This document shows, in pieces, positions 55,334-64,000 of a DNA stretch of 64,000 nt; position 1 is the first letter of the stretch; every line of letters starts with the position of its first letter. This DNA is from Myotis daubentonii. Lineage: Eukaryota > Chordata > Mammalia > Chiroptera > Vespertilionidae. Where the stretch lies: the NCBI RefSeq assembly GCF_963259705.1, contig NC_081861.1, forward strand, positions 105,206,102-105,270,101. The letters run 5' to 3'. The notes beneath the pieces were generated by a model. The model was not told the origin of the DNA and ran no database searches. It was given only the letters and a program-made list of their open reading frames with translations. The position numbers and the translations under genes are program-made.

Positions 55334-57815
55334 AATAATGGCTTTGTAATAAGGCTTGATATCTGGTATTGAGATTCCTCCTAGTTTGTTCTTCCTTCTC
55401 AGGACTGCTGCAGCTATTCGGGGTCTTTTTTTATTCCAGATGAATTTTTGGAAAGTTCGTTCTAGGTCTGTGAAATGTGCCGTTGGTAATTTAATGGGGA
55501 CTGCATTGAATGTTTAGATGGCTTTGGGTAGTATGGACATTTTGATGATGTTGATTCTACCAATCCATGAGCACAATATGTTCTTCCATCTGTTTATGTC
55601 TTCTTCTATCTCTTTTTTCAGTGTCCTGTAGTTTTCCATGTAAAGGTCTTTTACCTCCTTAGTTAAGTTAATTCCTAGGTATCTTATTTTTTGGTGCGAT
55701 GGTAAATGGGGTTGCTTTTTTAGTCTCTCTTTCTGTAAGTTCACTATTGGTGTATAGAAGTGCCATAGATTTCTTGGTGCTAATTTTGTTTTCTGCTACA
55801 TTACTGAATTCATTTATTAAGTCTAATAATTTTTTGATGGAATCTTTAAGGTTTTCTACATACAGTGTCATGTTATCTGCAAATAAGGACAGTTTTATTT
55901 CTTTCCAATTTGGATACCTTTTATTACTTCTTCTTGTCTGATTGCAATGGCTAGTACTTCCAGTACTATGTCGACTAGGAGTGGTGAGAGTGGGCATCCC
56001 TGTCTTGTTCCTGTTCTTAGGGGAAATGGTTTTAGTTTTTGCCCATTGAGTATGATGTTGGCTGTGGGTTTGTCATATATGGCTTTTATTATGTTAGGGT
56101 ATGATCCTTCTATTCCCCCCTTGCTGAGAGTTTTTATCAGGAAAGGGTGTTGGATTTTGTCAAATGCTTTTTCTGCATCAATTGATATGACTATGTGATT
56201 TTTATCTCACAATTTGTTTATGTGATGTATCACATGTATAGATTTGTGGATATTGTACCATCCTTGCATGCCTGGGATAAATCCTACTTGGTCATGGTGT
56301 ATGATCTTTCTGATGTACTGCTGGATCGGATTTGCTAAAATTTTGTTCTCATTTTGTTCTCAGAACAGCCTGGAACTGGCACAAGAACAGATATATAGAT
56401 CAATGGAATAAAATAGAGAACCCAGAAATCGACCCAAACCACTATGCTCAATTAATATTCAACAAAGGAGGCATGAACATACAATGGAGTCAAGACAGTC
56501 TCTTCAATAAATGGTGTTGAGAAAATTGGACAGATACATGCAAAAAAATTAAACTAGACTACCAACTTACACCATTCACAAAAATAAACTCAAAATGGAT
56601 AAAGGACTTAAACAGTAGATGGGAAACCATAAAAATAATAGAGGAACCCACAGGCAGCAAAATCTCAGACATATGCCAAAGCAATTTCTTCACTGATACT
56701 GCTCCTAGGGCAATGGAAACTAAAGAGAAAATAAACATATGGGACTACATCAAAATAAAAAGCTTTTGCACAGCAAAAGAAACCATCAACAAAACAACAT
56801 GAAAACCCACTGTATGGGAGAACATATTTGCCAGTGTTATCACCGATAAGGATTTCATCTCCAACATTTACAGGGAACTCATACAACTTAACAAAAGGAA
56901 GATAAACAACCCAATCAAAAAATGGGCACTGCACCTAAATAGATACTTTTCAAAAGAAGACAGAAGGAAAGCCAAGAGTCATACGAAAACATGTTCAAAG
57001 TCATTAATTATCAGAGAAATGCAAATCAAAATGACAATGCGGTGCCATGTCATACCTGTCAGAATGGCTATCATCAACAAATCAACGAAGGACAAATGCT
57101 GGCGAGGATGCAGAGAAAAAGGAACCCTTGTGCACTGCTGGTGGGAATACAGATTGGTGCAGCCACTGTGGAGAACAGTATGGAGCTTCCTCAAAAAACT
57201 AAAAATGGAACTCCCATTTGACTCAGTAATCCCACTTGTAGGAATATATCCCAAGAAAGTTGAAACACTAATCAGAAAGGATATATGCACCCCTATGTTC
57301 ATAGCAGCACAATTCACCATAGCTAAGATTTGGAAACAGCCTAAGTGCCCATCAGCAGATGAATGGATTAGAAAACTGTGGTACATCTACACAATGGAAT
57401 ACTATGCTTCAGTAATGAAGAAGGAATTTTTATCATTTGCAACAGCATGTATGGAACTGTAAAGCATTATGCTAAGTGAAATAAGCCAGTCAGAGAAAGA
57501 TAAATATCACATGACCTCACTCATTTATGGACTATAATGAACAACATAAACTGATGTACAAAAACAGATTCAGAGACAGAGAAGCATCTTTCAGACCATC
57601 AAATCTCAGAGTGAAGGTAGGGGAGAGTGGCGGTAACGGGGAGAGATCAACCAAAGGACTTGTATGCATCCATATAAGCCTAACCAATGGACACAGACAA
57701 CAGGGGGGTGAGGGCATGAGTTTGGGAGTCAGTAATGGGGCGATAAGGACACATATTTAATACCTTAATAAAGAAATTAAAAAATACAAATAACAGTAAC
57801 AATAAAAATTTAAAA
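55334..57815 (+). mobile_element. Second twin-primed L1, nested in the first
   Basis: 55334 to about 56350 is inverted ORF2 (from the YYKAT position back to NKILANRI). From about 56350 the copy runs forward starting at the same place ([18 protein letters not shown]) to the 3' UTR and A-rich tail at 57740-57815. A short duplicated filler (CTCATTTTGTTCTCA) lies at the junction. Probable target duplication: AGTATGGAAT / AGTATAGAGT. The RT box in the inverted part reads FADN, not FADD. Confidence 0.8.
57019..57462 (+). pseudogene. L1 ORF2 C-terminal piece (147 codons)
   Basis: Open from [20 protein letters not shown] to a TAA after CMEL (about 57460), with the [14 protein letters not shown] segment. 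It belongs to the forward part of the nested twin-primed L1. Confidence 0.85.
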
Positions 57816-58420
57816 AATAAAAATAGTATAGAGTGTCCTGAAAAATTAAATATAGTATTGCAAGTCTGGGCATATATACTAAGAATCCCAAAAGACCAAT
57901 TCAAAAGAATATATGCACCCATATGTTTGTAGCAGCATTTTGTATAATAGCAAATATCTGGAAACAGCCCAGTTGCCAATCATTAGATGAGTATATAAAA
58001 ATTTTGTGGTATATTTATACAATGGAATATTATATGTGCATAAAAAGAAGGAAATCTTTCCTTTTGCAGCAGCAAGATTGGACCTGGATATTATTGTGCT
58101 AAGTGAAATAAACCAGTAAGAGAAATACAAATATCATATGATCTTATTTATATGTGGAATCTAATGAACAAAATGAACCAAGTAACAAAATAGAACCAGA
58201 GACATGGATGCATGGAACATATTGAAAGCTGTTAGAGTGGGAATGGGGGTGGGTGGTGGGACTGGATGAAAGAAGGTGAAGGGATTAGCCAAAGAACATA
58301 TATGCATAGCTCATAGACACAGACAACAGTGTGGTTATGGCCAGAGCAAAGGGAGGACAGGGGAGTTGTGCAATTGGGCAAAGGTTTGTTAAATAGGGAT
58401 ATCTGTAATAGTGTGAACAA

Positions 58421-59555
58421 TCCTATCTAATAAAAGAGAAAAATGGTAATTGGCGTACGACGATACCCTTTTCATTGGCTAATCAGGGCTATATGCAAAT
58501 TAACTGCCAACTAAGATTGGCAGTTAGCTGCCAACTAAGATTCGCAGTTAACTGCCAACAAGATGGCGGTTAATTTGCATATGTAGGCACAATGCAGGGA
58601 GGCGAAAGGGAAAGCAGGAAGAAGCCCCCTGCCACTGACAGTGATCGGAAACCCAGGGGGGAGCTAAGAGCTGGGGGGCAGGGCAAAGGCGGCCCTGGGG
58701 CTGCCTTTGCCCTGCCCCCCAGCCATGATCGGAGAATCAGGTGCCTTTTCCGCCCTGGCCAGTGTTAGCAAGAAGTAGGGGTGGAGCCAGCGATGGGAGC
58801 TGGGCACGGTCGAAGCTGGCAGTCCCAGGAGCTAGGGGTCCCTTGCCTGGGCCTAAAGCGGAGCCCACTATCGCGGGGCCACTGCAGCTGCGGGTCCCCG
58901 CTGCCCGGGCGGACGCCTCAGCCCAAGGCTTCCTGCAGGGGCAGGGGCGGAGCCTGCAACCGCGGGGAGCTGGGGGTCCCCTGCCCAGGCCTGACACCTC
59001 TGCCAGAGGCCTCAGGCCTGGTCAAGGGGCCGATCCGGTGATTGGTGATCGGAGGGTGATGAGGGTCAACTCCTCTGGCCGAGGCATCAGGCCTGGGCGG
59101 GGGGCTGAGCCGGGGATTGGGGGGATATGATGGTCCCCTTGCCCAGGCCTGAAGCCTGGGTCAGAGGCGTCAGGCTTGGGCAGGGGGTGGAGCAAGAAAT
59201 CAGATGGAGATGGGGGTCCCCTGCCCAGGCATGATTCCTGGGCCAGAGGCCTCAGGCCTGAGCGGGGGCCAGAGCCAGTGATCAGGGGGAGATGGGGGTC
59301 CCCTGTCCAATCCTGACACCTCTGGCGGAGGCGTCAGGCCTGGGCAAGGGGCCGATCAGGCGATCGGAGGGTGATGGGGGTCTACGCCTCTGGTCGAGGC
59401 ATCAGGCCTGGGCAAGGGGCCGATCCTGCGATTGGAGGGTGATGGGGGTCAACGCCTAAGGGCTCCCAGTATGTGAGAGGGGGCAGGCTGGGCTGAGGGA
59501 CACTCCCCCCCCACACACACACCCAGTGCACGAATTTCGTGCACCGGGCCCCTAG
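58421..59555 (+). mobile_element. Non-autonomous Helitron (1.1 kb) with internal repeats and hairpin
   Basis: 5' TCCTATCTAATAAAAGAG after A; 3' hairpin GTGCACGAATTTCGTGCAC (59526-59544, perfect stem of nine) and CTAG (59552-59555) before T. The first 150 bases repeat GCCAACTAAGATTxGCAGTT. A perfect 20-bp stem (58671-58690 with 58703-58722) follows. From 58800 to 59460 there are about six or seven units of about 90 bp (GGGGTCCCCTGCCCAGGCCT ... GCATCAGGCCTGGGC). Overlapping open frames here are repeat artefacts. Confidence 0.95.
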
Positions 59556-59580
59556 TAAAAAATAAAGTTAAAAAAGTTAT

Positions 59581-61266
59581 ATGTACTAAACAAAAAAGAA
59601 GATATGTAATAGAAAATATTTATGACCCAGTATTAAGCAAAAATTCTCATATACAACATCATAACCTAAATTCCATAAAAGAAAAAAATCAATAGGATTT
59701 AATCAAAATAAAGTATTTTTCTCTGTGAAAGACACTGTTAAGAGAATGAAAGACAAGCCACATAATGGGAGAAAATATTACCAAAATTATATTTAAGAAA
59801 ATACTTTTTATTCTGAATATGTAAAGGACACAAACTTAAATTATAAAAAACAACAACAACCCAATTTTAAATTAGAATAAGGGGAACTCAACTGGTGTTG
59901 CTCAGTGGTTGAGCATCAACCTATGATCCAGGAGGTCATGATTAGATTCCTGGTCAGGGCACCTGTAGGAGTTGAGGCTTGATCCCCAATAGGAGGTGTG
60001 GAGGAGGCAGCCAAGTGCTGATTTTCTCTCATCATTGATGTTTCTATCTCTCTTTCCCTCTCCCTTCCTCCTTCTTCTCTATGAAATCAATAAAAACACA
60101 TTTAAAATAGATATATAGGACTTAAAATTTTAAAAAATGGTTGATGGGGAGGTATGCTCAGATACTTCAACAAAAAGTAAATAAAGAACATAAATAATGA
60201 CATTTAAATATTTTGACACCATTAACTATTAAGGAAACTGATGTTAAAAGCACAATGAGATACCAGGAACTAATAAAATATTTTATATCAATTTTAATTT
60301 TTTTAAAGTTAAGAAAAAACTTCCATCAATAATTATGAAGTACCTCTATAAAACTATTAGAATGACTATAATCAAAACAACTGACAATACCAAGGGTTGT
60401 CAAATATGCAGTACACCTAAAATTTTATACATTATCAGAAGAAATTCAAACCAGTAAGCCACTTTGAAAAGCTATTTAGACATTTCTTATAAGCTTAAGA
60501 ATACAGTTTCATATAACTTTGCACTCTATTCCTAGGTATATACTCAGGTAAGGTAAAAACTTGTTTTAACATAAATATACACAAATGAATATAGCAGCTT
60601 TATTAATAACTGTCATAAAATGTTAGAAACAAAGATATAGTATATCTATATATTGAAATACTACTCAATAATAAAATAAGTAAATTATAGAGCATACAGA
60701 CAAAATATCCCTGATGAACATAGATGCTAAAATCCTCAACAAAATATTCCAAATCAGATCCAGCAATACATTAAAAAGATCATACACCATGACTAAGTGG
60801 GATTTTTTTTTTTATGGGGATGCAAGGCTGGTAAAATATCCACAAAACAATAAACATGATACATCACATAAAGAAATTGAAAGACAAAAACCACGTGATC
60901 ATATCAATTGATGCAGAAAAAGCATTTGACAAAATCCAACAACGTTTTTTGATAAAAACTCTCAGCAAAATGGGAATAAAGGGATAATAACTCAGCATAA
61001 TAAAAGCCTTATATGACAACCATATAGCTAACATCATACTCAATAGGCATATACTAAACTCATTTTCCCTAAGAACAGGAACAAGACAGGGATGCCCACT
61101 TTCACCACTCTTGTTCAACATAGTACTAGAAGTGCTAGACATAGCAATCAAACAAGAAGAAGAAATAAAAGGCATCCAAATAGGAAAATAAAAAGTAAAA
61201 TTGTCATTATTTGTAGAAGTTATTATACTGTACATAGAAAACCCTAAAGACTCCATAAAAAAACTA
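59581..61266 (+). mobile_element. Old L1 pieces (ORF2 C-terminus, then RT of another copy)
   Basis: 59581-60700 is a decayed ORF2 C-terminal region (GACAAGCCACATAATGGGAG). From about 60705 a younger L1 RT region begins ([10 protein letters not shown] at 60714). It runs to 61266 and resumes at 63049 beyond the Helitron chain. In its catalytic box the residues read FVEV, not FADD (about 61209-61220). A SINE (59883-60110) lies in the older part. Confidence 0.7.
59883..60110 (+). mobile_element. Ves SINE
   Basis: A diverged head (CAACTGGTGTTGCTCAGTGG), a GAGGAGGCAGCCAAGTGCTG body and a CAATAAAAACACATTTAAAA tail. Confidence 0.85.
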
Positions 61267-61850
61267 TCCTATATAATAAAAGGCTAATATGCAAATCGAC
61301 CAAATGGTGGAATGACCGGTCACTATGATGCACACTGACCACCAGGGGGCAGACGCTCAACACAGGTGCTGCCCCTTGGTGGTCAGTGCACTCCCACCAG
61401 GGGAGCACTGCTCAGCCACAAGCTGGATTCATGGCTGGTGAGAGGAGCAGCAGTGGCGGGAGCCTCTCCTGCCTCTGTGGCAGCACTAAGGATGTCTGAC
61501 TGATGGCTTAGACCAGCCGTGGGCAAACTACGGCCCTTGGGCCGGATCCGGCCCGTTTGAAATGAATAAAACTATTGAAAAAAAAGACCGTACCCTTTTA
61601 TGTAATGATGTTTAATTTGAATTTATATTAGTTCACACAAACACTCCATCCATGCTTTTGTTCCGGCCCTCCGGTCCAGTTTAAGAACCCATTGTGGCCA
61701 TCGAGTCAAAAAGTTTGCCCACCGCTGGCTTAGACCCATTCCCTGCCTTCAGTCAGACATCTCTCGTCGGTTCCCCGACTGTGAGAGGGCACAAGCAGGG
61801 CTGAGGGACACCCTCGCACCTGGCATAAATTTTATTCACCGGGCCTCTCA
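61267..61850 (+). mobile_element. Helitron chain, unit 1, containing a hAT
   Basis: 5' TCCTATATAATAAAAGGCTA at 61267 after A. The 3' end is TTCACCGGGCCTCTCA (CTCA in place of CTAG), then unit 2 begins without a gap. The hAT at 61514-61727 interrupts it. Without the hAT and its duplicated target the unit is about 362 bp. Confidence 0.85.
61514..61727. mobile_element. Short non-autonomous hAT transposon, copy 2
   Basis: 214 bp, the same family as 14467-14682 but reversed. Ends CAGCCGTGGGCAAACTACGG and GTTTGCCCACCGCTG; perfect 8-bp target duplication GCTTAGAC (61506-61513 and 61728-61735). It lies inside Helitron unit 1, so it moved after that Helitron. Confidence 0.95.
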
Positions 61851-62109
61851 TTTATAATAATAAAAATGTAATATGCTAATTAGATTGGACAGCCAAACAA
61901 CCTTCCGCACATCATTCTGGATGTCCTGCCAGACAACTTTCCAGACGAAGCCAGGGCTTTGAGGGCCAAGGCAAGCCCCCATGAGGGCCAAGGCAAGCTG
62001 CCACAGCTGCGAGGGCCAATCATGGAGCCCCGGCCAGGTGGGCAGGGCCTCCCTCTCTGCAGCATTGATGGCAGTACCCCAGCAGGGTGGGCAGGTCCTC
62101 CCCGTGGGC

Positions 62110-62471
62110 AGCAATTATCAAAGATGAAGTAATTAACAGGATCTGCTGAAGGAGAGGTTGTTCCTATTTCCAAGAATTGATTTGTCCTTGTCTAACACTG
62201 GCCTCCATTTAAATTAATTCAAAGACAGTTTCCCATGATGCCTGCATTTGCAATGATTATTAATAAATTACAAGGACAAACTCTAGACAGAGTAGGAATA
62301 TTCTTACCTAAACCTGTTTTCAGACATGGTCAGTTATATGTTGCTTTCTCTCCAGTGTGAAGAGTGGGTGATGTTAAAATTATTGTAAATGCTTCATCAC
62401 AGGGGAAATTAGTAAAGCAATCTGAAAGTGTTTTTAATCTCAATGTGGTGTACAGGGAGATATTAGAATAA
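62110..62471 (+). pseudogene. Helitron Rep/helicase protein, C-terminal end
   Basis: Helitron helicases are PIF1-family enzymes fused to a Rep nuclease, used in rolling-circle transposition. Text near 62139-62162 is GSAEGEVV. A frameshift away follow [11 protein letters not shown] and then, in another frame, [35 protein letters not shown] and HGQLYVAFS. The known pattern is PRIDL...PF....QFP..PAFAMTINKSQGQT...VG..L..PVF.HGQLYVA.SR. The INKLQGQT part is a late PIF1-type helicase motif. A TGA follows the AFS position; downstream in the same frame NVVYREILE ends at TAA 62469-62471, also typical of Helitron ends. The rest of the protein is absent. Confidence 0.8.
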
Positions 62472-62475
62472 GTTT

Positions 62476-62560
62476 AATGAATTTATCAGTCATTTTTATA
62501 TCATGTTTTTGTTGTTTTTTATATCATGTCTTTGTTGTTATATCATGTTGTTAATGTTTA
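62476..62560 (+). repeat. Three short repeats TTATATCATGT..TTTGTTGT
   Basis: Tandem units of about 28 bases in the AT-rich 3' part of Helitron unit 2 (ATATCATGTTTTTGTTG, ATATCATGTCTTTGTTG, ATATCATGTTGTTAATG). Confidence 0.75.
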
Positions 62561-62718
62561 TTTATTAATAAATTTATATATTATGTTCATATACATTTTA
62601 CTAATTTTCTTACATCTCTGACACTTCTCTTATAGAGAAAGGGCAAATAGCAATATTAAAATATTTCCTCTAATTAATTCCCTTTCAATGTACACGAATT
62701 CATGCACCAGGCCACTAG

Positions 62719-62920
62719 TATATATATAAAAGGCTAATATGCTAAGTGTCCAACCATTCGACCATTCAACCATTCAACCAGTGGCTACGATGTGCACTGA
62801 CCACCAGGGGGAAGACCCTCAATGCACAGGCATGGAAATATGGAACAGACTGATGAATCTCAGAGGGAAAGAGAGAGGGGCAAGGGTGGGAAGAGATTAA
62901 CCAAAGATCTTATATTCATA
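62719..62920 (+). mobile_element. Helitron chain, unit 3 (5' end), carrying L1 3' UTR sequence
   Basis: TATATATATAAAAGGCTAAT followed by ATGCTAAGTGTCC is a degenerate Helitron 5' end that starts right after the CTAG of unit 2. The CGACCATTCAACCATTCAAC and GACCACCAGGGGGAAGACCC parts match unit 1. From about 62838 to 62920 the sequence is L1 3' UTR-like (GACTGATGAATCTCAGAGGG, then GATTAACCAAAGATCTTATA). It ends at the short element at 62921. Confidence 0.65.
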
Positions 62921-63048
62921 CTAGAGGCCTGGTGCATGGATTCGTGCACTGGTGGGGTTCTTCAGTCTGGCCTGCAAGAATAGGGCAAAATCCATGTACC
63001 AGGCTGAGGGACCCCACCAGTGCACGAATCTGTGCACTGGACCTCTAG
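62921..63048. mobile_element. 128-bp element with Helitron 3' termini at both ends
   Basis: Left end CTAGAGGCCTGGTGCATGGA is a reversed Helitron 3' terminus; right end GTGCACTGGACCTCTAG is a forward one. Both carry the hairpin (GTGCACGAATC / TGTGCAC type) and CTAG. Flanked by A (62920) and T (63049). No 5' terminus. Confidence 0.8.
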
Positions 63049-63180
63049 TATTTAATAAAAGAATTTGGAAACATACCAGGATAGAAAATTAACACCCAGA
63101 AATCTATGGGAGTTTTATACACCAATAATGAATTCACAGAAAGAGAAACTTAAAAATCCCATTTACCTTTGCAACATACA
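63049..63180 (+). mobile_element. L1 RT segment, continuation
   Basis: Resumes the L1 interrupted at 61266 (GAATTTGGAAACATACCAGG, then ACACCCAGAAATCTATGGGA). It ends where the GATA-rich run begins. Confidence 0.75.
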
Positions 63181-63221
63181 ACATGAATGGATCACTATTG
63201 CATTTAACTGAAAGAAGCCAT

Positions 63222-63344
63222 AATCTATACAGATAGATATAGATGATATAGATAGAGAGATAGAGATACAGGTAGAGATAGATATAGAGATAGAGATGTA
63301 GATATGTAGATGTATAGATATATAGATATATAGACATATAGACA
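63222..63344. repeat. GATA/GACA-rich microsatellite, left part
   Basis: An imperfect run of AGATAGAT, AGAGATAG and GTAGATAT units. It continues after the Helitron at 63804-63880. The reverse-strand frames rich in Tyr, Ile and Ser over it are not genes. Confidence 0.85.
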
Positions 63345-63803
63345 TCTATACTAATAAAAGGGTAATATGCTAATTAGACTGGACAACTTCCAGACATCCT
63401 TCTAGACATCCTTCTGGACAAAGTCATGGTGGCAGGGCTGAGGCAGAGGCAGATAGGGGCGACCAGGCCAGTAGGGGAGGGCAGTTAGGGGCAACCAGGC
63501 CAGCAGGAGAGGGTAGTTAGGGTTGACCAGGCCAGCAGGAGGGGGTAGTTAGGGGCAAACAGGCTGGCAGGGGATGGCAGTTAGGGACAACCAGGCATGC
63601 AGGCAGAGTGGTTAGGGGTGATCAGACAGGCAGGCAGGTGAGAGGTTAAGAGCCAGCAATTCTGCATTGCAAGAGGGATATCCAACTGTTGGTTTAGGAC
63701 TGATCCCTGTGGGATCCCCCAAGGGGTCCTGGATTGTGGGGTGCAGGCTGGGCTGAGGGACCCCCTCCCTTCCATGCACTAATTTCATGCACTGGGCCTC
63801 TTG
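63345..63803 (+). mobile_element. Non-autonomous Helitron inside the GATA run
   Basis: 5' TCTATACTAATAAAAGGGTA with ATATGCTAATTAGACTGG; 3' ATGCACTAATTTCATGCACT hairpin, GGGCCTC and TTG (CTTG in place of CTAG). The interior is a series of GGCAGTTAGGGGCAACCAGG units of about 30-35 bp (63460-63640). Confidence 0.85.
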
Positions 63804-63880
63804 TATAGATATATAGATGATAGATGATAGATAGATGATAGATAGGTAGATCAATAGATAGATAGATGATAGATACTGTG
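63804..63880. repeat. GATA-rich microsatellite, right part
   Basis: AGATAGATGATAGATAG units. It continues the run interrupted by the Helitron. Confidence 0.85.
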
Positions 63881-64000
63881 TTATTACATTTGTATGAATG
63901 ACAAAGGCAAACCTATACCAATGAAGAAGAGAGCGATTTTTGCCAGGGGATGTGAAAGAAGAGAAAGCTGACTAGTAGCTATATGGTGGATGGGAACTGG
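63881..64000. other. Unrecognised window end
   Basis: No feature that I can support in the last 120 bases. Confidence 0.4.

Larger units (their letters stand above)
45501..59580 (+). mobile_element. Twin-primed (5'-inverted) L1 hosting many insertions
   Basis: The 5' part is inverted (minus strand). It runs from ORF2 about residue 720 at 45501 (TTGGAAGCATGCACATTTTA region) to the RT start near 54340. The 3' part runs forward from about 54341 (IKIPITYYTYIEQIFQKYI) to the ORF2 end, 3' UTR and A-rich end near 59580. The two parts meet head-on and start from nearly the same ORF2 position. This is the pattern expected when two primers copy one L1 RNA. Insertions inside: Helitrons 45945-46555, 46769-47229, 58421-59555; L1s 47245-47750, 48200-54307, 55334-57815. 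Flanking target duplication not found. Confidence 0.7.
61851..62718 (+). mobile_element. Helitron chain, unit 2, with helicase remnant
   Basis: The 5' end is TTTATAATAATAAAAATG with AATATGCTAATTAGATTGG, the subtype seen at 19719 and 63345. 61900-62110 is GC-rich, 62110-62471 is Helitron helicase coding remnant, and 62472-62700 is an AT-rich 3' tail. The 3' end is GTACACGAATTCATGCACCA and CTAG (62715-62718). It keeps the coding end and 3' terminus of an autonomous-type element behind a non-autonomous 5' part. Confidence 0.8.

Noticed and set aside
58741..59130. 129-codon forward frame
   Set aside because: It covers the 90-bp repeat of a Helitron and has no recognisable domain.
63134..63345. 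Reverse frames rich in Tyr, Ile and Ser
   Set aside because: Translation of the GATA microsatellite.

Overview
The window is nuclear DNA of a mammal, almost certainly a vespertilionid bat. Three things point there: tRNA-derived SINEs of the Ves type with tails ending in CAATAAAA-like A-rich sequence, many Helitrons of the Helibat kind (5' TCCTATCTAATAAAAG, 3' hairpin plus CTAG, inserted between A and T), and small non-autonomous hAT elements with 8-bp target duplications. This combination is known from vespertilionid bats; the species cannot be named from the sequence. I find no host protein-coding exon, no intact RNA gene and no CRISPR array. Nearly everything recognisable is transposable-element DNA, much of it nested.

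Layout. 1-490: unrecognised. 490-5145: rearranged L1 (+) split by a reversed Helitron. 5146-10150: old L1 3' pieces, a hAT carrying a SINE, an old L1 split by a Helitron. 10713-12005: two abutting Helitrons with a 48-bp minisatellite. 12006-18920: the quietest part, mostly unrecognised unique DNA with one hAT (14467-14682), a U6-like scrap, two copies of an old repeat and three SINEs. 18930-22386: two L1s (-), the first split by two abutting Helitrons. 22387-37714: a class II (betaretrovirus-like) provirus (-), called ERV-A here, that contains a rearranged multi-LTR element (ERV-B, 24384-28321), a solo LTR (ERV-C, 28677-29360) and a class I provirus (ERV-D, 29417-35377, +). 37715-45240: L1 remnants with SINEs. 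45500-59580: a twin-primed (5'-inverted) L1 holding three Helitrons, a short L1, a near full-length L1 (48200-54307, 17-bp target duplication) and a second twin-primed L1 (55334-57815). 59580-64000: old L1s split by three Helitrons head to tail, one with the C-terminal end of a Helitron helicase, then a GATA-rich microsatellite holding another Helitron.

How the parts relate. No gene set works together. The window is a record of successive insertions, and the nesting gives their order. L1 copies are the usual substrate, and Helitrons, retroviral elements and younger L1s land in them. The most unusual structures are ERV-B, which ends in a U5 terminus on both sides inside one 6-bp target duplication; the abutting Helitrons; and two short elements with Helitron 3' termini at both ends. 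All L1 and retroviral genes seen carry stops, frameshifts or deletions. The longest retained frames are L1 ORF2 pieces of 281-330 codons and a 134-codon class I Env transmembrane-subunit frame.
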